Assembly: GCF_001583415.1 (NCBI RefSeq) | Contig: NZ_CP014475.1 | Coordinates: 1,922,001 to 1,986,000, forward strand | Reading direction: 5' to 3' | Source of the DNA: Mycolicibacterium phlei | GTDB lineage: Bacteria; Actinomycetota; Actinomycetes; Mycobacteriales; Mycobacteriaceae | DNA: 64,000 nucleotides | In this document: one piece after another, positions 24,866 to 34,153 of the stretch | How positions within the stretch are numbered: the stretch's first letter is position 1 | Layout: the number at the start of each line of letters is the position of its first letter | Position numbers and translations under genes: made by a program | Notes under the pieces: model-generated | Told to the model about the DNA's origin: nothing | The model's input: the letters and a program-made list of their open reading frames with translations, nothing else | The model's database searches: none

Positions 24866-24982
24866 CCGGGGTGGTGACCCGGAACCGCCGGGGTGGACCC
24901 CGAACTTCCGGGGATCATATATGAAATATGATGTTCGACCGGTGGGCCCTTGCCGGCCGTGGACCAGTGAGAGGGGTATGCA

Positions 24983-26989
24983 GTGTCGCTGTTGACCGGA
25001 CAGACCGCAGTCATCACCGGAGGCGCGCAGGGCCTCGGGTACGCGATCGCCGAGCGGTTCGTCGCCGAGGGGGCACGAGTGGTGCTGGGCGACCTGAATC
25101 TGGAGGCTACCCAGGCGGCGGCCGAGAAGCTCGGCGGCGACGACGTCGCCGTGGCGGTGCAGTGTGACGTCACCAAGCTCGCCGACGTGGAGGCGCTGGT
25201 GGGCACCGCGGTGGACCGGTTCGGCGGGCTGGACATCATGGTCAACAACGCAGGCATCACCCGCGACGCCACGCTGCGCAAGATGACCGAGGAGCAGTTC
25301 GACCAGGTCATCGCCGTGCACCTGCGCGGCACCTGGAACGGGCTGAAGGCGGCGGCGCCGATCATGCGCGAACAGAAGCGCGGCGCGATCGTGAACATGT
25401 CGTCGATCTCCGGCAAGGTCGGCATGATCGGCCAGACCAACTACTCGGCGGCCAAGGCCGGCATCGTCGGCATGACCAAGGCCGCGTCGAAGGAGCTCGC
25501 CTATCTCGGCGTGCGGGTCAACGCGATTCAGCCGGGGCTGATCCGCTCGGCGATGACCGAGGCCATGCCGAAGAAGGCGTGGGACGAGAAGCTGGCGGAG
25601 GTGCCGATGGGCCGCGCCGGTGAGCCGGAGGAGGTCGCCAAGGTGGCGCTGTTCCTGGCCAGCGACATGTCGTCGTACATGACCGGCACCGTTCTGGAGG
25701 TGACCGGGGTCGGCACCTGTGAGGACCGCCCGAGCGAGGATCGCAGCGCAGCGAGGGGGAAGCCGAGCATGACGACCCGCACCGCCGTCATCTGTGAGCC
25801 CGTTCGGACCCCGATCGGCCGCTACGGGGGCATGTTCAAGAGCCTCACGGCCGTCGACCTCGGCGTGACCGCGCTCAAGGGGTTGTTGGAGCGCACCGGA
25901 ATCGCCCCCGACGCGGTGCAGGACGTGATCCTCGGGCACTGCTACCCGAACAGCGAGGCGCCCGCGATCGGCCGTGTGGTGGCGCTGGACGCCGGGCTGC
26001 CGATCACCGTGCCCGGTATGCAGGTCGACCGTCGCTGCGGCTCCGGTTTGCAGGCCGTCATCCAGGCGTGCCTGCAGGTGGCCAGCGGCGACAACGATCT
26101 GGTGGTCGCGGGCGGCACCGAGAGCATGAGCAACGTCGTGTTCTACTCGACCGACATGCGGTGGGGCGGGGCGCGCACCGGCGTGCGGATCCACGATGGG
26201 CTGGCGCGGGGCCGCACCACCGCGGGCGGGCGGCACTACCCGGTGCCCGGCGGCATGCTCGAGACCGCCGAGAACCTGCGCCGCCAGTACGGAATCTCGC
26301 GCCAGGAGCAGGACGAGCTCGCGGTGACGTCGCACCAGCGGGCGGTGGCCGCGCAGCGCAACGGGATCCTGGCCGAGGAGATCGTGCCGGTCACCGTGCG
26401 CACCCGTCAGGGCGAGGAGGTGATCGACACCGACGAACACCCGCGGGCCGACACCACCGTCGAGGCGCTGGCGAAGCTGAAACCCGTTCTGCTGAAGGAG
26501 GATCCGGAGGCAACGGTGACCGCGGGCAACTCCAGCGGGCAGAACGACGCCGCGTCGATGTGCATCGTCACCACCCCGGAGAAGGCCGCCGAACTGGGGC
26601 TGACGCCGCTGGTGCGGTTGGTGTCGTGGGGTTCGGCCGGGGTGGCGCCCAACATCATGGGCATCGGGCCGGTGCCGGCGACCGAGGTGGCGCTCGCCAA
26701 GGCCGGACTGACACTGGCCGACATCGACCTGATCGAGCTCAACGAGGCGTTCGCCGCGCAGGCGCTTGCGGTGATGCGGGAGTGGAACTTCGGCGCCGCC
26801 GATCTCGAACGCACCAACGTGCACGGCTCCGGCATCTCGCTGGGCCATCCGGTCGGTGCCACCGGCGGGCGCATGCTGGCCACCCTGGCGCGCGAGCTCA
26901 ACCGGCGCGAGGCCCGCTACGGCCTGGAGACCATGTGCATCGGTGGCGGCCAGGGTCTGGCCGCCGTGTTCGAGAGGGTGGCAGCCTGA
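24983..26989 (+). CDS. SDR oxidoreductase read through into a thiolase (fused frame)
   Basis: One 668-codon frame with an SDR (residues 1-246) and a thiolase (263-668). The SDR has [20 protein letters not shown] and SSISGKV...NYSAAKAG, so it is a complete FabG-like reductase. It then continues [14 protein letters not shown]..., which is not protein-like. Adding one G to the four-G run at 25706-25709 would give the classical SDR ending V-T-G-G-R-H-L and a TGA at 25720-25722, so one base is probably missing by mutation or sequencing error. Likely role: 3-hydroxyacyl-CoA or related alcohol oxidation next to the thiolase. The true gene probably ends at 25722. Confidence 0.8.
   Translation: MSLLTGQTAVITGGAQGLGYAIAERFVAEGARVVLGDLNLEATQAAAEKLGGDDVAVAVQCDVTKLADVEALVGTAVDRFGGLDIMVNNAGITRDATLRKMTEEQFDQVIAVHLRGTWNGLKAAAPIMREQKRGAIVNMSSISGKVGMIGQTNYSAAKAGIVGMTKAASKELAYLGVRVNAIQPGLIRSAMTEAMPKKAWDEKLAEVPMGRAGEPEEVAKVALFLASDMSSYMTGTVLEVTGVGTCEDRPSEDRSAARGKPSMTTRTAVICEPVRTPIGRYGGMFKSLTAVDLGVTALKGLLERTGIAPDAVQDVILGHCYPNSEAPAIGRVVALDAGLPITVPGMQVDRRCGSGLQAVIQACLQVASGDNDLVVAGGTESMSNVVFYSTDMRWGGARTGVRIHDGLARGRTTAGGRHYPVPGGMLETAENLRRQYGISRQEQDELAVTSHQRAVAAQRNGILAEEIVPVTVRTRQGEEVIDTDEHPRADTTVEALAKLKPVLLKEDPEATVTAGNSSGQNDAASMCIVTTPEKAAELGLTPLVRLVSWGSAGVAPNIMGIGPVPATEVALAKAGLTLADIDLIELNEAFAAQALAVMREWNFGAADLERTNVHGSGISLGHPVGATGGRMLATLARELNRREARYGLETMCIGGGQGLAAVFERVAA
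25752..25771 (+). promoter_or_regulatory. Internal ribosome site and ATG for the thiolase
   Basis: AGGGGGAA is followed about 8 nt later by ATG 25769, within the fused frame. This is the natural thiolase start and shows that the fusion is secondary. Confidence 0.7.
25769..26989 (+). CDS. Thiolase (acetyl-CoA C-acyltransferase), internal start of the fused frame
   Basis: A 406-residue thiolase with the full catalytic set: C90 in [10 protein letters not shown], His in [13 protein letters not shown] near residue 355, and Cys in TMCIGGGQG near 387. It cleaves 3-ketoacyl-CoA to acetyl-CoA (or propionyl-CoA) and a shortened acyl-CoA. It follows an SDR and precedes an acyl-CoA dehydrogenase with a 1-nt overlap (TGATG), so the three form a beta-oxidation-type unit. 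It is listed separately from the fused frame because its own ATG and ribosome site are intact. Confidence 0.85.
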   Translation: MTTRTAVICEPVRTPIGRYGGMFKSLTAVDLGVTALKGLLERTGIAPDAVQDVILGHCYPNSEAPAIGRVVALDAGLPITVPGMQVDRRCGSGLQAVIQACLQVASGDNDLVVAGGTESMSNVVFYSTDMRWGGARTGVRIHDGLARGRTTAGGRHYPVPGGMLETAENLRRQYGISRQEQDELAVTSHQRAVAAQRNGILAEEIVPVTVRTRQGEEVIDTDEHPRADTTVEALAKLKPVLLKEDPEATVTAGNSSGQNDAASMCIVTTPEKAAELGLTPLVRLVSWGSAGVAPNIMGIGPVPATEVALAKAGLTLADIDLIELNEAFAAQALAVMREWNFGAADLERTNVHGSGISLGHPVGATGGRMLATLARELNRREARYGLETMCIGGGQGLAAVFERVAA

Positions 26990-28182
26990 TGACCCGCATC
27001 GCCCAGACACTCGGCCTGACCGACGTACAGACCGAAATCCTGGCCACCGTACGGCAGTTCGTGGACAAGGAGATCATCCCGAACGCCGGGGAGCTGGACA
27101 GGGCCGACACCTACCCGCAGGCCATCGTCGACCAGATGAAGGACATGGGCCTGTTCGGGCTGATGATCCCCGAGGAGTACGGCGGCCTGGGGGAGTCCCT
27201 GCTGACCTACGCGCTGTGCGTGGAGGAACTCGCCCGCGGCTGGATGAGCATCTCCGGGGTGCTCAACACGCACTTCATCGTCGCCTACATGCTGCGCCAG
27301 CACGGCACCGAGGAGCAGAAGAAGCGGTTCCTGCCGCGGATGGCCACCGGGGAGACCCGCGGCGCGTTCTCGATGTCGGAACCCGAGCTCGGCTCCGACG
27401 TCGCGGCGATCCGCACCAGGGCCACCCGTCAGGACGACGGCACCTACCGCATCGACGGGCAGAAGATGTGGCTGACCAACGGTGGCACGTCCACGCTGGT
27501 CGCGGTGCTTGTCCGCACCGACGAGGGCGCGGACAAGCCGCACCGCAACCTGACCGCGTTCCTGGTCGAAAAGCCGGTCGGCTACGGCGAAGTGGTGCCC
27601 GGGCTGACGATCCCGGGCAAGATCGACAAGCTCGGTTACAAGGGCATCGACACCACCGAGCTGATCTTCGACGGCTACGTGGCCCAGGCCGCCGACATCC
27701 TCGGTGAGAAGCCCGGTCACGGCTTCTTCCAGATGATGGACGGTATCGAGGTGGGCCGCGTGAACGTCTCGGCGCGCGCGTGCGGCGTGGGGATCCGGGC
27801 GTTCGAGCTCGCGGTGCGTTACGCCCAGCAGCGCGAGACGTTCGGCAAGCCGATCGCCGAACACCAGGCCATCGCATTCCAGCTGGCCGAGATGGCCACG
27901 AAAGTCGAAGCGGCACATTTGATGATGGTCAACGCCGCGCGGTTGAAGGACTCCGGTGAGCGCAACGACGTCGCCGCGGGCATGGCGAAGTACCTGACCA
28001 GCGAGTTCTGCGCGGAGGTCACCGAACAGAGTTTCCGCATCCACGGCGGCTACGGCTACTCCAAGGAGTACGAGATCGAGCGGCTGATGCGCGACGCACC
28101 GTTCCTGCTGATCGGCGAGGGCACCAGCGAGATCCAGAAGCAGATCATCAGCAAGCGGCTGCTCGCCGAATACCAGGTGTGA
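26989..28182 (+). CDS. Acyl-CoA dehydrogenase with canonical catalytic Glu
   Basis: A 397-residue acyl-CoA dehydrogenase: FSMSEPELGSDVAAI (about 125-140), RIHGGYGYSKEYEIERLMRD near 350-369, and LIGEGTSEIQKQIISKRLL at the end with the base Glu retained. Its ATG overlaps the thiolase TGA by one base (TGATG), so translation is coupled. Substrate unknown; the neighbours suggest a step in side-chain or ring-derived acyl-CoA oxidation. It is followed 3 nt later by a GntR regulator that probably controls the unit. Confidence 0.92.
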   Translation: MTRIAQTLGLTDVQTEILATVRQFVDKEIIPNAGELDRADTYPQAIVDQMKDMGLFGLMIPEEYGGLGESLLTYALCVEELARGWMSISGVLNTHFIVAYMLRQHGTEEQKKRFLPRMATGETRGAFSMSEPELGSDVAAIRTRATRQDDGTYRIDGQKMWLTNGGTSTLVAVLVRTDEGADKPHRNLTAFLVEKPVGYGEVVPGLTIPGKIDKLGYKGIDTTELIFDGYVAQAADILGEKPGHGFFQMMDGIEVGRVNVSARACGVGIRAFELAVRYAQQRETFGKPIAEHQAIAFQLAEMATKVEAAHLMMVNAARLKDSGERNDVAAGMAKYLTSEFCAEVTEQSFRIHGGYGYSKEYEIERLMRDAPFLLIGEGTSEIQKQIISKRLLAEYQV

Positions 28183-28185
28183 GCG

Positions 28186-28854
28186 GTGACGGTCCCGGAG
28201 TTCGCCGCCCGGCCCCAGCTGGCCGAGGACGTCGCACGCTATGTGCGCCGGCGCATCTTCGACGGCACCTATGCGGCGGGGGAGTACGTGCGCTTGGACC
28301 AGCTCGCGGCGGAGCTGGGTGTCAGCGTGACCCCGGTGCGGGAGGCGCTGTTCGAGCTGAAAGCCGAAGGGCTGCTGGAACAACAACCACGGCGCGGGTT
28401 CGTGGTGCTGCCGGTGACCGGGCGCGACCTGGCCGACGTGTCGAATGTGCAGGCCTACATCGGCGGTGAGCTCGCCGCCCGGGCCGCGACCAACATCACC
28501 GACGAGCAGTTGCGCGAACTGGAGCGGATCCAGGCCGACCTGGAGAAGGCCTACGCCGCCGACGACGAGGAACGGGCGGTGCGGCTCAACCACGAGTTTC
28601 ACCGCGCGATCAACGTCGCCGCCGAGTCGCCCAAGCTCGCCCAGCTGATGTCGCAGATCACCCGCTACGCCATGGAATCGGTATTCCCGACCATCCCCGG
28701 CTGGTCCGAACAGGCCACCGCGCACCACCGCCGGCTGCTGGACGCCTTGGCCGCGCGCGACGCGGCGCAGGCCCGCGCCGCGATGTCGGAGCATCTGGCC
28801 GCCGGCGCGGACCCGCTGATCGAACACCTCACCGAGCGCGGCGTGGTCTCCTAG
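28186..28854 (+). CDS. GntR-family (FadR/FCD) transcriptional regulator
   Basis: A 222-residue regulator. The N-terminal winged helix (about 10-75) contains LDQLAAELGVSVTPVREALFELKAEGLL, the GntR signature; the C-terminal part (about 85-215) is an FCD domain with LNHEFHRAI and AHHRRLLDALAARD, whose Asp/His residues bind a metal and an acid ligand. It is the last gene of the SDR-thiolase-dehydrogenase operon, starting at GTG 28186. It probably senses a pathway acid or CoA ester. A family A palindrome lies just after its stop. Confidence 0.88.
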   Translation: MTVPEFAARPQLAEDVARYVRRRIFDGTYAAGEYVRLDQLAAELGVSVTPVREALFELKAEGLLEQQPRRGFVVLPVTGRDLADVSNVQAYIGGELAARAATNITDEQLRELERIQADLEKAYAADDEERAVRLNHEFHRAINVAAESPKLAQLMSQITRYAMESVFPTIPGWSEQATAHHRRLLDALAARDAAQARAAMSEHLAAGADPLIEHLTERGVVS

Positions 28855-28860
28855 CTCCCG

Positions 28861-28918
28861 CGAGCAGACACAGAATCGCGTGAAATCGCGCTGGAGCGTG
28901 CGATTCTATGTCTGCTCG
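28861..28918. repeat. 58-bp palindromic element, family A copy 2
   Basis: 19-nt arms at 28861-28879 and 28900-28918 match at 18 positions. It lies between convergent genes: its right arm holds the last codons (A-E-Q-T) and TAG stop of the CoA ligase at 28906. Position and hairpin strength fit a bidirectional terminator role. Confidence 0.85.
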
Positions 28919-30414
28919 GCAGGGGAGGTGAGCAGCTCGCGCAGGGCGGCGACGTCGATCTTGCCCGTCGCCTTGCGGGGGACGTCGTCGTCGCTGCCGA
29001 CGACGCGCCACACCGTCGGAACCTTGAACGCGCTCAACCGGTTCCGTGCTTCGGCGCGGAGCTCGTCGACGCTCAGGTCGGAGATCACCAGCGCGCCGAC
29101 CGCGCCGGACACCTCGGTGACGAACGCGCCCCGCACCCCGTCGATCGTTCGCAGCGCCTGCTCGACCTCGCTGGGGTACACGGTGGCGCCGCTGACCTTG
29201 AACATGTCGTCGCAGCGACCGTGGTAGAACATGAACCCGTCGGCGTCCAGATGCCCGAGATCGCCGGTCGGGTAGTAGCCGTCGGGGGTGAACACCTCGT
29301 CGCGGCTGCGCCGGCAGATCCCGCGCATCACGTGCGGGCCGCGGATCTGGATCATCCCGATCGTCGCGGTCGGCACCGGTTCGCCGGTGTCCGGGTCGAC
29401 GATGCGGACTTCCATGCCCTCGAACGGTTTTCCGCAACTGCCCCACGCCGAGCGCGGCATGTCCGTGTCGGCGGGATAACCGCAGTACGGCCCGAACGAC
29501 TCGGTCATCCCGAACAGCCTGGCCCGCGCACCCGGCGCCCCGCGCAACTCGGCGGGCAGCAGCGCCTCCAGGCTGCCCGGTCGCAGCGCCGACAGGTCCG
29601 CGCCCACCGACGCCGACTGGCGGGCCAGCGCCTCGGCCTGGTCGGGCCAGCCGCGGAACAGCGTCACCCGCTCGCGCTCGAGCAGTCGCAGCGTGGTCTC
29701 GGGCCGGGGAATCTGCTCGGTCACCAGCGTCGCCCCCGCCAGCAGCGCCGACAGGATGCCCGCCCCGAATCCGCCCACCCAGAAGAACGGCATCGGCAGA
29801 TACAGTCGGGTGTCGGCGTCGATGCAGCGCGCCGCCAGCCCGGACCGCACCGCGCCCAACGCGTTTCCGTGCGAATGGATCACGGCCTTGGGCGGTCCGC
29901 TGCTGCCGGAGGTGAACATGATCGCCAGCGTGTCGCTGGGCGTCACCGCCGCGGTGATCGCGTCCACGGGAGCCTCGCCGCCGGACGGCAAGGCGTCGGC
30001 CCGCCACACCTGCCGCAGCGCGGGCAGTCCGTCGCGGACCTGCGCCAGATCATCCAGATACCGGTGGCCGCGGAACTCCTCGACGGTGATGAGGAACTGC
30101 ACCGACGCCACCCGCAGCTGCGCCTGGAGTTCCGGTGGTGCCAGCAGGGTGCTCAGCGGCACCAGCACCGCACCGATGCGGGTCAGCGCGATCGCGGTGC
30201 GCACCCACTCCACGCTGTTCGGCATGATCAGCCCCACCCGGCTGCCCTTGCCGACACCGGCGGCGAACAGCGCGGCCGCCAACTCCCGTGTGGTGGCGTC
30301 CAGTTCGGCATACGTCAGCCGGGCATCCGGCTCGACCACCATCTCCTTGGCGCCGTCGCGTTCGGCGCGCAGACGCACCAGCGCGTCGATGGTGAGGGTG
30401 TCGGTGTCAACCAT
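28906..30414 (-). CDS. AMP-forming acyl-CoA ligase
   Basis: A 502-residue ANL-superfamily ligase. IMFTSGSSGPPKAVIHSH is the P-loop region, LFGMTESFG is the adenine motif, YYPTGDLGHLDADGF is the core Asp region, and PRKATGKIDVAAL carries the catalytic Lys of the C-terminal domain. It activates a carboxylic acid to the CoA ester. Last of three consecutive ligases transcribed with three crotonase genes; it overlaps the previous ligase by 8 nt. Its C-terminal four residues are encoded within a palindromic element, so the tail may have been altered by it. Confidence 0.9.
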   Translation of the reverse strand: MVDTDTLTIDALVRLRAERDGAKEMVVEPDARLTYAELDATTRELAAALFAAGVGKGSRVGLIMPNSVEWVRTAIALTRIGAVLVPLSTLLAPPELQAQLRVASVQFLITVEEFRGHRYLDDLAQVRDGLPALRQVWRADALPSGGEAPVDAITAAVTPSDTLAIMFTSGSSGPPKAVIHSHGNALGAVRSGLAARCIDADTRLYLPMPFFWVGGFGAGILSALLAGATLVTEQIPRPETTLRLLERERVTLFRGWPDQAEALARQSASVGADLSALRPGSLEALLPAELRGAPGARARLFGMTESFGPYCGYPADTDMPRSAWGSCGKPFEGMEVRIVDPDTGEPVPTATIGMIQIRGPHVMRGICRRSRDEVFTPDGYYPTGDLGHLDADGFMFYHGRCDDMFKVSGATVYPSEVEQALRTIDGVRGAFVTEVSGAVGALVISDLSVDELRAEARNRLSAFKVPTVWRVVGSDDDVPRKATGKIDVAALRELLTSPAEQT

Positions 30415-31921
30415 CGAACACCTCGCTCAACCTCTTCAGGTCGACCTTGCCGCTCGACATCATCGGGATCCGCGATCCCGGGACCGCCGCGAACCGGCGC
30501 GGAATCTTGTACGACGACAACTCGTCGCGCAGCCGCTCGCGAACCGTGGCCTCGTCGAACACCGGCCCACCCTCCTCCACCGCGACGACGGCCGCGACGA
30601 TCTGCCCCCGATCGGCGTCGGGTAGCCCGAGCACGTAACTGCGCAGTCCGCCGGTAACCTTCGCGATCGCCCGTTCCACCTCTGCGGGAGCGACATTGGC
30701 GCCAGCGGTTTTGATCATCGTGCTGCTGCGGCCGACGAAGTAGTGGAAGCCGTCGGCGTCGGTGCGCACCAGATCCCCGGTGTGGAACCAGCCGTCGGCG
30801 TCGAAACACTCCTCGCGGCTGCGCTTGTAGTAGCGCTCCATCATGAACGGCCCCCGCACCCACAGCTCCCCGGTCTGACCGGTCGGCACGAGCGCCCCCG
30901 TGTCGGGGTCGACGATCCGGACCTCGAAGCCCGGCACGGGTTTTCCAAACGAGCCGCGCCGGTGCTCGGGTTGATCGGACTCGTCGGGCCAGGCCAGGAT
31001 CACGCTGCCGGACTCGGTCATGCCGAGCATGGTGTGGCGCAGCTCAGGATCGGCGGGCCGCACCTCGGGCGCCATGATCGGATACAGGTTGCCGCGCCGC
31101 AGCGACGACAGGTCGCGCCGCGGCAGGCTCGGATGCCGCGCCAGGTGCGCGATCCCGCCGACGAAACCGTTGGTCATCGTGGGTTTCTCGGCCTCCAGCA
31201 GATCCAGTGTCTCGCCGGGGTCGACGGCGTTGGAGCACAGCAGCGTCGCACCCGCCAGCATCACCGCCAGGATGGAGTACGCGAATCCGCCCACCCAGAA
31301 GAACGGTGAGGGGGCGAACAGCTTCTCCTGGGCGGTCAGACCGCGGATCTCGTTGAGCACCACCTGGTGGTCGAGCAGCCCCGCGTGGGTGTGCACGACG
31401 CCCTTCGGGGCGCTGGTGGAGCCCGAGGTGTAGATGATCGCGAGCACGTCGGTCGGTTCGACGTCGTCCTCCAGCGCCGCCAGCAGTGCGGCGTCGGCGA
31501 GCTCGGTGGGCTCGGTGTCGATCAGCACGTGCCGCAGCAGCGGCAGATCGCCGACCTCCGCCAACCGCTGCCGGTAGTCGTGGGCGCGGTAGGACGCCGC
31601 CGAGAGCAGGATCTCGACGTCGGCGTGGCCGAGCTGCTCGCGCAACTCCCGGGCGGTGGCCAGCGTCGACACCGGGATCACGGTGGCGCCGATGCGGGCC
31701 GCGGCCAGCATCGCGACCAGGAACGCCGACCCGTTCGGGTACAGCACGCCGACGTGGGTGCCCTTGCCGGCACCCAGCGCGATCAGCCCGCGCGCCAACC
31801 GCGCCGAGCGGGTCTCGGCCTCGGCATAGCTCAACCGGTCGGCATCGCAGACCAGCAGCGGCTGGTCACCGCGCGTGGCCGCCCTCGCGCGCAGCAGCGC
31901 GCCGACTGTGCGCTCAGACAT
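30407..31921 (-). CDS. AMP-forming acyl-CoA ligase
   Basis: A 504-residue ANL ligase. The P-loop region reads IIYTSGSTSAPKGVVHTH, with Ser-Ala where Gly-x is usual. TMLGMTESGSV, WFHTGDLVRTDADGF and the C-terminal Lys region MMSSGKVDLKRL are all present, so an active enzyme is expected. It overlaps its neighbours by 8 nt on each side, as part of the minus-strand operon 35790-28906. Three ligases in a row suggest either related substrates at different pathway stages or an enzyme family expansion. Confidence 0.9.
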   Translation of the reverse strand: MSERTVGALLRARAATRGDQPLLVCDADRLSYAEAETRSARLARGLIALGAGKGTHVGVLYPNGSAFLVAMLAAARIGATVIPVSTLATARELREQLGHADVEILLSAASYRAHDYRQRLAEVGDLPLLRHVLIDTEPTELADAALLAALEDDVEPTDVLAIIYTSGSTSAPKGVVHTHAGLLDHQVVLNEIRGLTAQEKLFAPSPFFWVGGFAYSILAVMLAGATLLCSNAVDPGETLDLLEAEKPTMTNGFVGGIAHLARHPSLPRRDLSSLRRGNLYPIMAPEVRPADPELRHTMLGMTESGSVILAWPDESDQPEHRRGSFGKPVPGFEVRIVDPDTGALVPTGQTGELWVRGPFMMERYYKRSREECFDADGWFHTGDLVRTDADGFHYFVGRSSTMIKTAGANVAPAEVERAIAKVTGGLRSYVLGLPDADRGQIVAAVVAVEEGGPVFDEATVRERLRDELSSYKIPRRFAAVPGSRIPMMSSGKVDLKRLSEVFDG

Positions 31922-33368
31922 GGGTGGCGGCGAAGTGCCTGCGGACCGCCGTCAGGTCCGGTTTCCCGGACGGGGTGCGCGGCATCTGGTCGACGATCGC
32001 GATCGCGGTGGGAATCTCGTAGCGCGCCAGGCGATTACCGAGGTAGTCGGTGAGCTCGTCGGCGGTGACGGGTGCGCGGGGCTCGACCATCGCGACCGGC
32101 GTCTCACCGAGCCGGGGGTCGGGCCTGCCCACCACGGCCGCGCTGTGCACGGCCGGATGACTCTCGAGCGCGGTGCGCACATCGTCCGGCATGATCTTGA
32201 ACCCTCCGCGGATGATCGCCTGATCGGCGCGGCCCAGGATCCACACGAACCCGTCGGCGTCGATGCGGGCCATGTCGGTGGTGCGCAGCCAGTCGGCGTC
32301 CGGACCGAGCTGACCCGGCTTGACCTCCAGCAGCCCGGGCTGGTCGGCGCCCAGCGGGTTGCCGTCCTCGTCGACCACCCGCAGCCGGGCGCCGAGGGTG
32401 GCCCGGCCGACGCTGCCGCGCTTGGACTTCCAGTACTTCTGATAGTCCGGCAGGGACCAGCCTGCCACCCCGCCGCCGAATTCGGTTGCCGCATAAGACG
32501 TCAGCACCGGGATGCCGAACTTCTCGGTGAACGCGTCGGCGTCCTCGGCGGACAGCGGTGCGGTACCGGAGGTGACCGCCTTGATGCCGGCGAGGTCCTC
32601 TCGGGTCAGATCGGAGTGCAGCACCGTGCGCAGCGCGGCGGGCACCAGCGAGACGGTGCGGGGGCGGTGCCTGCGCACCGCGTCGGCCCACCGGCTCAAC
32701 TCGAACCGGTCCAGCAGCGCGAACGGGCGCCCCTCGCAGACACACTGCAGCACCCTGAACACCCCGCCGATGTGCACCAGCGGCGCGTTGACGATCGCCA
32801 CGCCGCGGCGCAGCTCGGTCGGTGCGGGTGCGGACGCGAAGTCCTCACCGATGATGCTGTGCGCCAGCATGCGGTACGTCAGGTCGATGCGTTTCGGCGG
32901 GCCGGTGGTACCGCTGGTCAGCATCCGCACGGCGACGCCCGCGCGGGACTGGTCGGGCACCCGGGCAGCGGCGGGGGTGACCCGGATCGGGTCGTCGACC
33001 CCGGTGATGCCGACCGTGTCGCTGCCCGGTGTGGCCACCAGGCGGGTCAGGTCGGCCGGTGTGCCGATCACCAACGGAAGCGCGAGATCGGCCAGGTCCT
33101 CGCGGATCCGCTCGTCGCCGCGGTTCGGGTTGACCACGACGACGGTTCCGCCGCCGAGCAGCACCCCGAGGAACGCGGCGATGTGGGCCGGGGTGTTGCG
33201 CAACAGCATGCCGACCTGGCGCCCGCTGACACCGAGTTCCTCGATCCGGTGCGCCAGGCCGGCCACCTGCCCCCACGTGCACCAGGCGCCGTCGTACTCG
33301 ATCGCACGGGTGTCCGGTTGCAGCGCGAGGACGTCGGCGATGCGCCTGCTCAGCGGGTGGGCGGCCAT
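31914..33368 (-). CDS. AMP-forming acyl-CoA ligase
   Basis: A 484-residue ANL ligase. MLTSGTTGPPKRIDLTYR is the P-loop, SYAATEFGGGV the adenine-site motif, WLRTTDMARIDADGF the core Asp motif, and PRTPSGKPDLTAV the C-terminal Lys motif. It is somewhat shorter than its neighbours and starts at ATG 33368, which overlaps the stop of the preceding crotonase by one base (TGATG). The frame is open far upstream but only as a shadow of that crotonase gene. Substrate acid unknown. Confidence 0.88.
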   Translation of the reverse strand: MAAHPLSRRIADVLALQPDTRAIEYDGAWCTWGQVAGLAHRIEELGVSGRQVGMLLRNTPAHIAAFLGVLLGGGTVVVVNPNRGDERIREDLADLALPLVIGTPADLTRLVATPGSDTVGITGVDDPIRVTPAAARVPDQSRAGVAVRMLTSGTTGPPKRIDLTYRMLAHSIIGEDFASAPAPTELRRGVAIVNAPLVHIGGVFRVLQCVCEGRPFALLDRFELSRWADAVRRHRPRTVSLVPAALRTVLHSDLTREDLAGIKAVTSGTAPLSAEDADAFTEKFGIPVLTSYAATEFGGGVAGWSLPDYQKYWKSKRGSVGRATLGARLRVVDEDGNPLGADQPGLLEVKPGQLGPDADWLRTTDMARIDADGFVWILGRADQAIIRGGFKIMPDDVRTALESHPAVHSAAVVGRPDPRLGETPVAMVEPRAPVTADELTDYLGNRLARYEIPTAIAIVDQMPRTPSGKPDLTAVRRHFAATHV

Positions 33369-34153
33369 CAGCGGATCCTCGGGGTGACGCGCGGCCGGTC
33401 CGGCCTGTCCTCGAGTTCGGCCTGGCCCACCGGGTTTCCGAGCCGGGTGTAGATCAGATTCTGTTCCATCGCCGCGCGATACGGCTTGTCGAGGGACTCC
33501 CAGATCGCCTTCACCGTGCCCTGGGTGGCGGTGGGCGGTTTGGCCGCGATGGTGGCGGCGATCTCGTGGGCGCGGGCCCACAGCCGCTCGGCCGGAACCA
33601 CCTCGGTGACCAGGCCGATCCGCAGCGCGGTCTCGGCGGACACCCGTTCGTCGTTGCCCATCAACGCGATCCGCAGCGTCTGTGCCAGCCCGACGCGGCG
33701 CATCATGCCGAGCGGCTCCAGCGCGCACACCAGCCCGGCGCTGACGTGGGAGTCGAAGAACGTGGCGTCCTCCGAGCAGATCACCACGTCGGACTCGTTG
33801 ACGAAGTAGAACGCACCCGCGGTGCACATGCCCTGCACCGCGCACACCACGGGCTTCCACATCTTCTGCCACTTCGGGCTGAGATGCTCACCGGGATCCT
33901 CGTGGTTCCAGATGTTGTCGGGCTGACCGTAGGGCGTCTTGATGTCGAGTCCGGCGCTGAACGCGCGCTCGCCGGCGGCGCGCAGCACCACGGCGTGGAC
34001 GGTGTCGTCGGCCTTGACGATCTGCCAGGCCCGTGACATCTCCTCGCACATCGTGCGGTTGAACGCGTTGAGCGAGTCCGGGCGGTTCAGCGTGATGGTG
34101 GCGACGTGGTCGTCGGCGTCCACGTCGAGCAGCAGGGTCTGGAAATCGGTCAT
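33368..34153 (-). CDS. Enoyl-CoA hydratase/isomerase family protein, atypical active site
   Basis: A 261-residue crotonase. Oxyanion-hole segments are present (AFSAGLDIK; GMCTAGAFYFVNESD), but the two Glu of real hydratases are not: the first position falls in a Phe/Tyr stretch and the second segment reads FFDSHVSAGLV. FDSHVSAGL recurs in its neighbour (FDPHVSIGL), so the two are close relatives. ATG 34153 makes a 4-nt ATGA overlap with the upstream gene, so this start is preferred over an in-frame ATG at 34159. Possible C-C bond hydrolase, isomerase or dehalogenase-type chemistry. Confidence 0.85.
   Translation of the reverse strand: MTDFQTLLLDVDADDHVATITLNRPDSLNAFNRTMCEEMSRAWQIVKADDTVHAVVLRAAGERAFSAGLDIKTPYGQPDNIWNHEDPGEHLSPKWQKMWKPVVCAVQGMCTAGAFYFVNESDVVICSEDATFFDSHVSAGLVCALEPLGMMRRVGLAQTLRIALMGNDERVSAETALRIGLVTEVVPAERLWARAHEIAATIAAKPPTATQGTVKAIWESLDKPYRAAMEQNLIYTRLGNPVGQAELEDRPDRPRVTPRIR

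Noticed and set aside
26917..28827. Minus-strand open frame of 636 codons opposite an acyl-CoA dehydrogenase and a GntR gene
   Set aside because: Antisense shadow; both opposite genes have complete catalytic or DNA-binding motifs and good starts.
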